A stretch of 64,000 nt of DNA from Dastarcus helophoroides (taxonomy: Eukaryota > Arthropoda > Insecta > Coleoptera > Bothrideridae), in assembly GCA_028583605.1 (NCBI GenBank), contig CM053332.1:14868442-14932441 (forward strand), read 5' to 3'. Shown here one piece after another: positions 24,601 to 34,200 of this stretch. The notes beneath the pieces are model-generated. The model was not told where the DNA came from and did not search any database. It saw only the letters and a list, made by a program, of their open reading frames with translations. Position numbers and translations under genes: made by a program. Every line of letters starts with the position of its first letter. Within the stretch, counting starts at the first letter, position 1.

Positions 24601-27600
24601 AGAACTTTTCGGCAGATAATGCTTACCGTTTGCCGAAATTTCTGGAACGCGTATCTGCCGTTTGTTTCGTTATCGCGGCCGCTTTCCCCTTATCAGATCT
24701 TTCAAGAAACTTTTCTTATGCACTAGATTCTACAATTTACATTTCGTTACAATATGTTCGGAACATGTGTACCAACACAACAACAACAAAAAATTGATAA
24801 TCGAATGTACGTTGCTCGCGAAATTTGAAAAGTCTCTTTACTTTTTGAAGCACTTCGTAGTTAGGGTAACTGCCTTCCGTCTTGTATTCTGGAAACCAGT
24901 ATTTTATGATTTTGATGGGCACATTCCCAATGAAAATGAAACAATTTATTAGCTACATATAGGATTGCCAGGTGGTCGAGACTGATCTGTATTTTCCCGA
25001 AATAAAAACAATTCCCAGATCACAGAATGTGTCACTTTGGTCCGGGATTCAACGAAGAGTTATGATGACTTTTTTTCTTTGGTCGTCAAATTTTATTTTG
25101 CATTTTTCGATCACTTATCAGATTTTTGCAGCCGATCGATTTTTTGGATTCCAGGAATTTTTTTCCGAATCCCGGAGAAAAAATGTAGAGTCCCTGAAAC
25201 CAGTCTTTCTCACCTGGCAACCCTAGTTATAGTTATACATGATGCAGTTACTTTGGTCCGGGATTCAACGAAGAGTTATGATGACTTTTTTTCTTTGGTC
25301 GTCAAATTTTGTTTTGCATTTTTCGATCACTTGTCAGATTTTTGCAGCCGATCGATTTTTTGGATTCCAGGAATTTTTTTCCAAATCCTGGAGAAAAAAT
25401 GTAGATTCCCTGAAACCAGTCTTTCTCACCTGGCAACCGAGGAACTTTCGTAAATCACTCATTCTTAAGAAATTTATTATTAAAATGGAGAAATGTGTTA
25501 GTGAAACGAACTTCGGAGATAACCTCTTGAAAAACTGAAACACCTAGTAAAAAAAAAGGGAATTTAGGTTTTGCAGTAACCAGGGAATCGAACAAAAAGA
25601 TGAAATATGCACAATAAATTTTCTTCATGGAACCAGACCAGGGAATTCGATCCCGGTCCTTATTTTCTAATCCCGGGATTTCGGGATTATATTTGGTCAA
25701 TCCCGGGATACTGAAATAATTTCGATTATGAATAAAAGAAAAAAATCACTTATGGAAGTCACCTTGTTATTTAACAAATCAAAATTTAGACGGCAATCAA
25801 CGTAATCAAATTTAGACAAAAATCAATGCATTTTCCTTACTCTTCTAACTAATTAGACTAACCAGACTTTTAAAATCATTCACTGTTTATGTTATATTCA
25901 TTTTTGACATCTCCTTAAACTTACATGATCCCTGAATCAAATCCTTTAGATCAGACTCAATGAATATCTTTTGAACATGAATTGACAAAAAATAAAAATC
26001 AATGAATAATTTACTTGCCAAAATTGGAACAATTTTGATATTGAATTAAACTCCAGAGCTAAGGCCACCGTGCAGTTATCAGTCGACCTTATGTAAACTT
26101 TAAAATTAAGTCCCTTTCCACCCAAAATCAATTAAACTTTTAGATTTTTTCTGCAAATTTCAAAGTTTACTCAAGCTTTTGAATGTTTTATCTATTTTTT
26201 AATGTTAACAGAAAATTGCAAATCTGTAACTGTTTCAGGAGCGAAGTTTATTGCGTCTAAAGTGCAAAAATTCCACTCTAAAATGAAAATTTTAACCAAT
26301 TTGAAAACTCCAGCATCAAATGTCAAAAAATGTTTATATTGGAAATTGCTTAACACAAAATTTATGACAAGAATTTTTTAAATTCAAATTTATCTCAAAA
26401 CTTAGTATCTTTCCCGAAATATTTTTTCAATTTTCTATTTAATCTTAATATTTTGATCTTCATCCCGAGATTTTAACAATTTTCTCGACTGTATCGACTC
26501 TTTCGTCAATAATTGGGAAAATTCAATTGATTTATAGAAGTTTTATTTTCTTATCAAAATTTCAAGAACAACGTTGAAAGTTTGAATTTAGTATGGTTGA
26601 TTCTGGTCTAAAAAAGAAACTCAAATAAATTCAATTCTGGATTAAAATCTTGAGTTCTCGGAAAAGAGTTTTGGCCTCGAAATTCTAATTGTCATTTCCA
26701 AATATCAAATTTTCTATTCGAAATTTCAACTTTTACCCAAAATTTCGAATTTTTGCCAATTTTGGGTTTTCTTTCAAAATTTTGACTATATTTAAAATTT
26801 CGGAAACAAATCTGCACTTTTAATTTTGAGAAAAAACAAATTAAAATTCCTCAAATTTGCTTTTAATTTTGAATTTTCCTCAAACATATCGATTCTTTCT
26901 GAATAATTTTTCTCGCTATATTTTAATTTTTCTCAACCTTAAAATTTCGGGAGCGAAAAACCCTTTCAATTCAAATTCAAAAATTCGATATTAAGGCTGA
27001 AAAAATTAAGTACACTAAAACTTGCCCAAGCCTCCATAAGACAGAATCTTGTCAATGGAGGATGTTTTGAAAGTACTGTTTGCATCATGTACAGGTTCTT
27101 GTATCAGCAGCAAACTGCCAAAATCGAAATGAAATTTCGGACCCGTCGTGTCTTAGCTTAAGAGAGGTTTGGCTGCATTTTGAATTTAAATTGATTTCCA
27201 GGAAAAAGTAGAGGGTGACAAAGCCGGGAGGTTTCCAAAACAAAAATATATGCAAGTTTTCAGTATTTTATTAAAATTTAGACATTTTTGTAAAAATTTT
27301 CAGTATTGAAAATTATTAATGTACTGACATTTTAACATATTTTTCCCGCAATTTTAATTTCAATTAGAGAATTTCGCTGGTACTCCCAACATTTATAAAA
27401 TTATCTAGATTTGTAGAAAAAGGTTAAACTTGGAAGAAATGGCGAAATTAAGATTTCAGAGTCGAAATACAGACAAAAAATATTTATATCAAACACAACT
27501 TTGAAAAACAAATCTTACCCCTGAAACTAAGAAAGATTAAAAAATAGAACAAATGTTGCTCTAATGCGTTTCAACAGTAAAGCTGTCATCTTCAGACAGA

Positions 27601-30600
27601 TACAGTATTTCTCTGAAGATGATAGCTTAGCTATTGAAACGCGTTAGAGCAACCTTTGTTCTGTTTTTTAATCTTTCCTTCAGAGGACAAGATTTGTCTT
27701 CCAATTTTTGAAGATAACCAAGGACCAATCCTTTCCACCAAAATCACGATTTTTCCCAAATTTCAATTTTTTTTTAATTTTGAGACTTTCGCAAAATTCT
27801 AAATTTAAACTTTTTAAATATGCTTCTATAAGGTTCTGATTTTTTTTAGAAATTGCGTCTTTTCCTCTCAAAATTTTTTTCGACTTTCAGGTCGAAATTT
27901 CATCTTTTGTAATGTCGACTCAACACCTAAAACGAAATTTTGACAAAATTCGAAATTGAAGTTCAACAATTTTATGGCTTTAATCAATATTTTGACATAC
28001 AAACTAAAATTTTTTTCAGATTTTGGCTTAAGCCCAAAAATGTTGAGTTTTTTACAATTTCCAAATTTCGGGCAGAATTTTTAAATGTCGAAATTCCCAG
28101 AAAAATATTCGAGTTTTCTTTATAAATTTTGTTATTTTCTCAGAAAATTTTTGGATTTAATTCTAAATTTTTAATTCTTTGTAAGATATTATCTAAATCT
28201 TTTAAATCTCATCTTTTTGGAGTTTAAACTTCAAACGACATTTTATCAGATAAGTCGAAATTTTAAAGAAAGTTAAATTTATAAAACGGGAATGTTTTGT
28301 GGCCATTTGAATTTTTTTAAAGAAACGATTAAAATTCCTAAAAACAACTTGAAATAGAAGAGTAACTCGCAGTAATATATTTTATATTTGAACTGCTATT
28401 TTTTAGAAATCTCTCTTTTTCGGGGTGATCGTTCAGCCAAGTGTAAGAGGGTGGTACTGCTGTTTATGGTCTGTTACTATGCGTCTTGGTTCATAGAGGG
28501 CTGTACTATGCAGTCTAGGTCGCATTCAAAATGCACGTTTTTGGCCATTTGGCAAAGTGGAAGCTATTTCCAGTGTTTGCAAGATCCGATCGATGGTGGT
28601 TGTAGGATTTTTTAAATTTGCAAATTTTCCCGGTCAAAGTAAACATTTCAAGATGGAAGTCAAAGGTTTGAAATTAAATTCGAACTTTTGAGTAAAGACT
28701 TTAACAAAATTTTCGACTGTTTTCGAAATAAATTAAAATTTTTGATTAAAAAAACCGAAAGAACAAAGTTAACAGAAAAAAAGACAGAATATATTTAATG
28801 TAGATACTAGGAAATCCTTTTTGTTTTATAATTTCCAGTTTCGGATATTTTTTCTTTATATGTATACCTTTGCTCTCGAAATTTCAAAGTTTTTTAGGCT
28901 ACATTCTAAATTGAAATATAAATCTTGTCCCCTGAAACCAAGAAAGATTAAAAAACACAACAAAAAGCTGAAACCAAGAAAGATTAAAAAACACAACAAA
29001 AGTTACTCTTTCTTGGTTTCAGGCGACAAGATTTGTATTCCAATTTTTGAAGATAGCAAGGACCAGTCCGTTTCACCAACAAAAATACATTCGAAATTCC
29101 AAGAACAAAGTCAAAATGTTGAAATTTGAGTTAAAATTGACTTTTTTATAATTTCGATTTTTGTCAATATTAAAAACGAAATTTCTAAAACAAATAAAAA
29201 CTTTTAAAGATAATAACTATTTAATGATCTAGGTTTTAATGGAGATGGATTTTTTTTCCACAATCAGGCTTGGAATCAAAATTAAAAAACTATTGCAATT
29301 GGAAGTTTTGGTTGAAAATTTTGATAAAAATGGTAACGTTTCGGAAAAAAGTCAAATTTATTAAGGAAAGCTTCAATAAAGTTTCAACTTTTTCTTTTTT
29401 GAACTTTTAAACGAAATTGTAGAGGTAAAAAAGTGCCTCGTCAGAAGATAGAAGAATACCACATTGCATATTCATTTAGGGTGAAATAACCTAATGAAAA
29501 AAAGTATCTACTTCTTCAATAAGTTTGTCTTCCCTTTCTTTGAAATACAGGCAATTTTTTGGCACATTCTACGAAAATTTAACTGGAGAGGTAGATACAT
29601 AATGTACATTTGAAACCCTTTTTGAAAGTCAGATTTTTAATTGATAACCACAGAACCAGGTAGTGCTCTGCAATCTCATTAAAAAACTCTTTTAAATGAA
29701 GGAACATAATACATACCTATCTATTTGAAAATGAAAACTTGGGGTTTCGTTTTCGTCTCTCTGCATAGAGAAAAATACAAAAATCCCCTTAAATGTGGCA
29801 AAATAAAAATCGACCTTTCTTAGGAATTTTGCAATAAAGTCTTTGGCATGGTTTTACTGAATTTATTCCTGTTAAAATCACCATACTGCAACATAACATT
29901 GTTACACAAGTTATCGGTTCACGCAATTATCTATTGTGAACTTTTGACACTTTTATTTAAACGAGCAATTTGATAACTTTTTCGTATAACCGTAATTTAC
30001 AATTGATTAACTTAGGGTGCGATTGCTCGCTTATATTGGTGTACTACACATACTAGAATATTTGATATTTCCAAATCTCAAGGCACAATTACGTATCTCT
30101 TGGATAGCCCTAATTGCTTGTAAATATTCAGTAGCCGTCTCGAACCTATAAGTTATTTCTGTCGCTAGCTATCTTCCTAATAGCTTCTTTATATATTCCT
30201 TATATCTTCCAATAAACAAACCTCTAGTAAACATCACTACATAAGTGTCTATACACTTTAAATTTCATACAATGTACAATAAAATATTAAATCTTAATTA
30301 CAGACATGTGTATTCTTTATGGTGGACTGTTATTGGTCGGAAACGTTGCGTTTATTAATTTTATTTAACATTTCTATGACCCAGTTTGGAAATATTTAAA
30401 TTTTTATTAATCAATGTTGACAATGTTCTGAAATATTTAAAAAATGTTTCAGAATATTGTCAACATTCATTAATAAAAATTTAAATATTTCCAAACTGGG
30501 TCGTAGAAATGTTAAATAAAATTAATAAACATACAGACATGTGTGTTGTATTTTTTTTTAATTTTAAAAGCAATCAGGAAATTAAATAACTTTTTACATT

Positions 30601-30856
30601 CAAGTACTTCTGTTGTGGTGTTACTGGAGATGAAGCTGACTGCAAAGATAAGAACCATACCTATCCAGGAAGGTTGTGCTAAAGTAATTGATGAAGAAAT
30701 CGCGGACTTGGCCAATGAAATTGGATGTTTTAATATGAGTTTGTTCTTTCTGCAGGTTTGGCTAATTAAATTTAAAAATGTCATTGTTAATTGTATTATT
30801 TGTAGGTCTTGCAAATTGTTTGTGCACTATTAATATATCACATTCTAAGGAAGTAA
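21652..30856 (+). CDS. Tetraspanin C (five exons, one-base frame break in exon 4)
   Basis: Exons 21652-21717, 22177-22365, 22421-22585, 30605-30755 and 30806-30856; about 206 aa if the break is ignored. TM1 is LRVALLVFSIIFGILSISLISLG, TM2 LIIVLGFMSLCTSLVGCY, TM3 LSIIICLELTIGIIAFVN. EC2 starts YFCCGVTGDEADC and should continue to EGCAKVIDEEIADLANEIG, then TM4 ending VLQIVCALLIYHILRK. The CCG part and the EGC part are in different frames: exon 4 is 151 nt, one base too long between about 30643 and 30675. In its first frame it stops at 30678. Either the locus is a young pseudogene, the extra base is an assembly error, or a 49-nt segment (30620-30668, GTTACT...ATCCAG) is spliced out. Intron 3 (8 kb) contains the mariner, a solo LTR and a palindromic element. 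AATAAA lies at 30890. Confidence 0.82.
22986..24314 (-). mobile_element. Damaged mariner (D,D34D) transposon with an internal duplication
   Basis: On the minus strand the transposase relic starts at an ATG at 24314 (stop codon at codon 4). The HTH region runs through VYKWYKLFQDGREEADDEPR and SGRPTTST. The catalytic TGDESWGY follows, then YDNAPAHSSLL and PYSPDLAPCDFFLFPK. Between the Asp of DNA and the Asp of CDFF are 34 residues, the mariner signature. A ~320-bp block (about 23140-23457 and 23458-23790) is tandemly duplicated, so HxNAPAH and SPDLAPCDFF occur twice; the duplicate has HHNNAPAH with the Asp lost. Several frameshifts make it inactive. The terminal repeats were not located with confidence. 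Confidence 0.92.
24404..24751 (-). mobile_element. Solo LTR, same family as 14399-14715
   Basis: On the minus strand it begins TGTAACGAAATGTAAATTG and ends GTCCGTAACA. It is flanked by ATAT at 24400-24403 and 24752-24755. A TATA box (AACTATATAAGG) and an AATAAAGTGG poly(A) signal are in LTR order. It contains a NotI-like GCGGCCGC and is GC-richer than the surroundings. No internal retroviral-type genes adjoin it. Confidence 0.82.
25030..25440. repeat. Two tandem ~217-bp direct repeats
   Basis: The block starting ACTTTGGTCCGGGATTCAAC occurs at 25034 and 25250 and continues for about 190 bp to CCTGAAACCAGTCTTTCTCA with few differences. Open frames in it are copies of one another and not recognisable as a protein. 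Confidence 0.85.
25615..25735. repeat. Terminal fragment of the GATCCCGG-type element
   Basis: Contains CAGGGAATTCGATCCCGGTC and TAATCCCGGGATTTCGGGAT. The same words open the insertion at 57681. Beginning with CAGGG and being rich in CCCGGG, it resembles hAT ends, but I cannot confirm the family. Confidence 0.55.
25736..27499. other. Low-complexity part of tetraspanin C intron 3
   Basis: From about 26150 mostly degenerate AAATTTCGA repeat. A more complex island at 27010-27180 shows no frame or family I recognise. Confidence 0.45.
27500..27741. repeat. Palindromic repeat family, copy a, with hammerhead-like cores
   Basis: The left arm (CAAATCTTACCCCTGAAAC ... AGAAAGATTAAAAA ... GTTGCTCTAATGCGTTTCAA) is mirrored by the right arm (TTGAAACGCGTTAGAGCAAC ... 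TTTTTTAATCTTTCC ... GACAAGATTTG). Around the centre the + strand reads CTGAAGA (27613-27619), a stem ATAGC-TTA-GCTAT, GAAA (27636-27639), ACGCGT and T, all the conserved elements of a hammerhead ribozyme with a tiny self-complementary stem III. A related core is on the - strand at 27565-27597. Such motifs are known in terminal repeats of Penelope-like elements. Confidence 0.7.
27742..28909. other. Low-complexity stretch with a short complex island
   Basis: 27742-28380 and 28620-28900 are degenerate AT repeat. 28420-28610 is more complex (AAGTGTAAGAGGGTGGTACT) but shows no gene on either strand that I can name. Confidence 0.4.
28910..29083. repeat. Palindromic repeat family, copy b (centre lost)
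   Basis: Carries CTTGTCCCCTGAAACCAAG, AAAGATTAAAAAACACAACA twice, then the mirror TCTTGGTTTCAGGCGACAAG and GACCAGTCCG. The central hammerhead-like segment is missing. Confidence 0.75.
29084..30299. other. AT-rich intron sequence without recognised content
   Basis: 29100-29460 is degenerate repeat. The remainder up to 30299 is ordinary AT-rich DNA with no open frame, RNA gene or element that I can support. Confidence 0.4.
30312..30533. mobile_element. Palindromic Penelope-like insertion with a hammerhead-like start
   Basis: Flanked by ACAGACATGTGT (30300-30311 and 30534-30545), a 12-bp target duplication. It begins with GGTGGACTGTTATTGGTCGG then AAACGTTGCG, which looks like the stem II-GAAA-stem III part of a hammerhead ribozyme. 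The rest (30351-30529) is an almost perfect palindrome with ~85-bp arms containing AAATATTTAAATTTTTAT and CCAGTTTGGAAAT. The same arm sequence is the 3' part of the insertion at 48586-48911. It lies just before tetraspanin C exon 4. Confidence 0.75.
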
Positions 30857-30889
30857 TTGCTGAGGTGCGTTTATTGCTTTATGTAATTT

Positions 30890-30895
30890 AATAAA
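30890..30895 (+). promoter_or_regulatory. Candidate poly(A) signal of tetraspanin C
   Basis: AATAAA 34 bp after the stop codon of tetraspanin C. Confidence 0.5.
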
Positions 30896-31163
30896 CAGTT
30901 CATTTCAATGCGTCATTTGAATAATCCTCCTTTTTGAAATCCTAGTTATTTATTAATTTTTAGCTCCGCCATTATTATTTATTTCAACTAATAACATCAC
31001 TTAACATCATTACAGTATATTTTCTTAAAAAGGTGGGTATATACCAAATTATTTCCAGTTTTTAAACATTATCGTCCATTAGTCACCAATGTTATCTAAT
31101 TGGTAATTTTGTTAAACTGGTAATGAACTAGAAGGAATTTCTTTAGTTCCATGTACTGCATCA

Positions 31164-31168
31164 TCAGT
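31164..31168 (+). promoter_or_regulatory. Candidate initiator (TCAGT) of tetraspanin D
   Basis: TCATCAGTACG matches the arthropod initiator TCAGT and lies 51 bp before the start codon. No TATA box is seen at the usual distance. The evidence is motif only. Confidence 0.3.
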
Positions 31169-31218
31169 ACGTCTCTGTCTCTTCTATTTGTGTCTTATTA
31201 AAAATAAGTTATATCACA

Positions 31219-34200
31219 ATGAAGCATTTACTTGATTTCTGGAAGTCAATATTGATTGTATTAAATTTAATTATAGCAGTAAGTATAATTTGTATGTATA
31301 TGTTTAGTCTGTGAAAGCAGTGAAAGCACATATTTTTAAAGAAAATTAATTCATTTCTGAGGAACAACAGTTTGGATGTCATAGAGCCAACTAGTAAAAA
31401 TCATAACACATTTTTCATTAACACTAAATTGTTAGTATTTTCTAAATTACAGATTTTTTAAATAAATATTCTTAGATAAAATTGCTATCATTATTAATGC
31501 TGAAAAAGTGCATAATTAGGGGTTTATCTTATTAAAAAAATGGCTTTTGATGGTTTGTTAAATAATGGCAGTTCTGTTCTGTAATAATCTTTTATGTATG
31601 AGGTGCCACACAAAATACATGTTGAATGAAGTCTTTCTCCACAGAAAGCGAACCCAAATTAAATAATAATACATTCTTCCATCCTAGAAATGTTCAGTTA
31701 TTTTTTTCACTGGATACGTCATTGACATAAAAAATAATATTTTAAACAAGTGTTGCCAGGTCAAAATAAAAAAAAAATATCGTATGAAGCATAAAAAATT
31801 ATTGTACGTTTTCGTACGGTCCACTTAAACTTTGGATGACCAAAAAAAAACTCCTCAATACAATAATTATTTACTTTTTTTGCCAATTCTATCGACTAAA
31901 AACAAGAGGGTCCAAGATCCTCAAGAGAATGATTATTTTGATTATTCACTTCTCATTTCTTCCAAATTTTATTTTATCGACTTAGCACAATATTTACTTC
32001 CATCACAAATTTTCCACTAAACAGAAGAAAATTGACATCTTCTTCTGATATACCCGGAAGGGTGAACATATTGAAAATACATACATTTTCGTTCAGCTAG
32101 TATCTTGTTGCAAAATTTCCAAATTTCTACTTTTTGACAAGACTCATCGGGTTTAAAATAATCAAATAACTACATCAATATCATTTTAGGCAGAAGGCAT
32201 CACAATAATCGTTTTAGGGGCCAATGCTATTAACTTTGGATACACTTATAACGGATATGATATTGCGTTAGGATCTGTTTTAGTTTTAACAACATTATTT
32301 GGATTTTTTATCACAACAAAGAAAAACGCCATCTTGCTCGTTTCCGTAAGTCTTACTACTTTACATTTAAGGCCATTTTAAATAGTAGATGCCAATTTGT
32401 TTGCAGTATGCATACTGTGCATTAGCTCTCGCCATAATACAGTTTATTTTTGGGATTTGTGTAGTTTGCACAGTAGGTGGCGACGAATCGCTATACGTGT
32501 CCAAAGTTGGGGATATTTTGGAGCCAGCTTATCAGGATTACGTTGCAAATAGAGATGCCATAGATGGAATTCAAATAAGTGTAAGGATTTTGAAAATTTG
32601 TCCCCTAAACAAATACTTATGTGTATTTTTCTTTTAGATTGGTTGTTGTGGAAATAAGCATTTTAATGAGTTCGCGCCAAATTATCCACCAAGTTGTTGC
32701 GGGTTCATAGATTATAGTAAATGCTACTGGAGAACAAATCTATGCAGTACCTTGTTCAGTGGCTATAGTCCATAAAACAGTTTCTCTCGTCAGAAGCATT
32801 GGAGGAGTTTGCATCAGTTGCAGCTTCGTGACGGTATACATATTTATTTTCTGCTTGAGAATTGCTAGTAATGTATTTAAAACTGGCAGCGCTAGTGTTG
32901 CTAGGTGTCATATGACACATATATCTATCGGCGTTTTGCATTTTAGGCTTGTACTCAGATTACGCATCGTTTTGACCATATATGTAATACTTCTTTCTAT
33001 ATGACCAGCTCCCTATTCTCTTCGCGAGTTTGTTCTGACCAAATCCGATAAAGATGGAACATGGATAAATGGCGAGTATTGCGCATGAATTGAACGAAAT
33101 GAACCAATCGCCACGCGCGGGTTAAAAGGATGTTTATGTTTGGCCGTGCACAGCTGACTTTGGCCATGTACAGATGATTTGTAACACCTGCGCATTGCGA
33201 CTCATTAATGCGTGTGAAGGTCAGCGAGAAAGAGAAGTCTTTCCCATAAGAAACGAGGAACTGGCCATATAGAAGTATTACATATATGGTTTGGACATAC
33301 GAATGCTATTTATGTTCGTTACAGTTACTTCAAAATGTCATCTTACTATTGCTCCTAAAATGAATTTACTCGTTAAAATTTTCGTGTACTGATTTCCTAT
33401 AACTTGCAATACGAATTACATCATTCATCGATCTACTCATTTCCACTTTTGACAATGAAGCATCATCTTAAAGCCATCATTTTATTGTTCTGTGGTCGGT
33501 TTTTTCTGCTACAGACAACCTTTTGCTACCATGATTACCTCATGAGTCTCTTCTTTAAAAAAATTTCAGAACTTTCTCTATGAGTATTTCCAATATTGTT
33601 CTTGGTTCGATTATAATCCTCGCAAAGCTGGGATCCCTTGCCAGAGATGAGCATTCATGTAATATGCGCTGGAAAGTTTCTCTTCTTGCTCTTCACACAT
33701 TCTACAAGTGGAATTGATCTTTATAACTATTGGACGACTTTTTGCTACAAATTCTTAAATGTTAGATATTTAAAAATTGAAATACAAATCTCCCCTGAAA
33801 CCAAGAAATATTAAAAAGCACAACAAAGGTTGCTTTGTATTTCAATTTTTGAAAATAACCAAGAACCAGTCCATTCCACCAAAATTAGATACTTAGCATA
33901 TAGTTTAGAAGTCATATTTTTTGCTGCAAAAGGGAGTCAGGCCTCGCTTTAAAATCTAGCATCGCCTATTAATCAAAGAACTAATCTGCTGAATGCTTGT
34001 GGGTAGGCAGGTAACCTGCAGAAGGCGCCCAAGTTGATTCCTTTCTACAAAACAAAATACTCAATAATACATTAATATTTTCATTGGCTTATTTCAGAAT
34101 AGCGCAGACTCTTACTCCCGCCTGACTCAAATAATCAATCGAATGTTATTATCAACTGGGAGACTATTTCCAAAAATTTTCATTTTTTCCTTTCAAAATT

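Noticed and set aside
32717..32747. A 31-nt intron in tetraspanin D exon 4 as the definite explanation of the frame break
   Set aside because: 31 nt is below usual insect intron size, and alignment with tetraspanin E shows that the removed residues are homologous; kept only as an alternative in the findings.
33455..33720. A + strand mini-gene starting MKHHLKAIILLFCG, considered as a secreted peptide or an extra tetraspanin exon
   Set aside because: The minus strand encodes a recognisable non-LTR zinc-knuckle tail here, so the + frame is a shadow.
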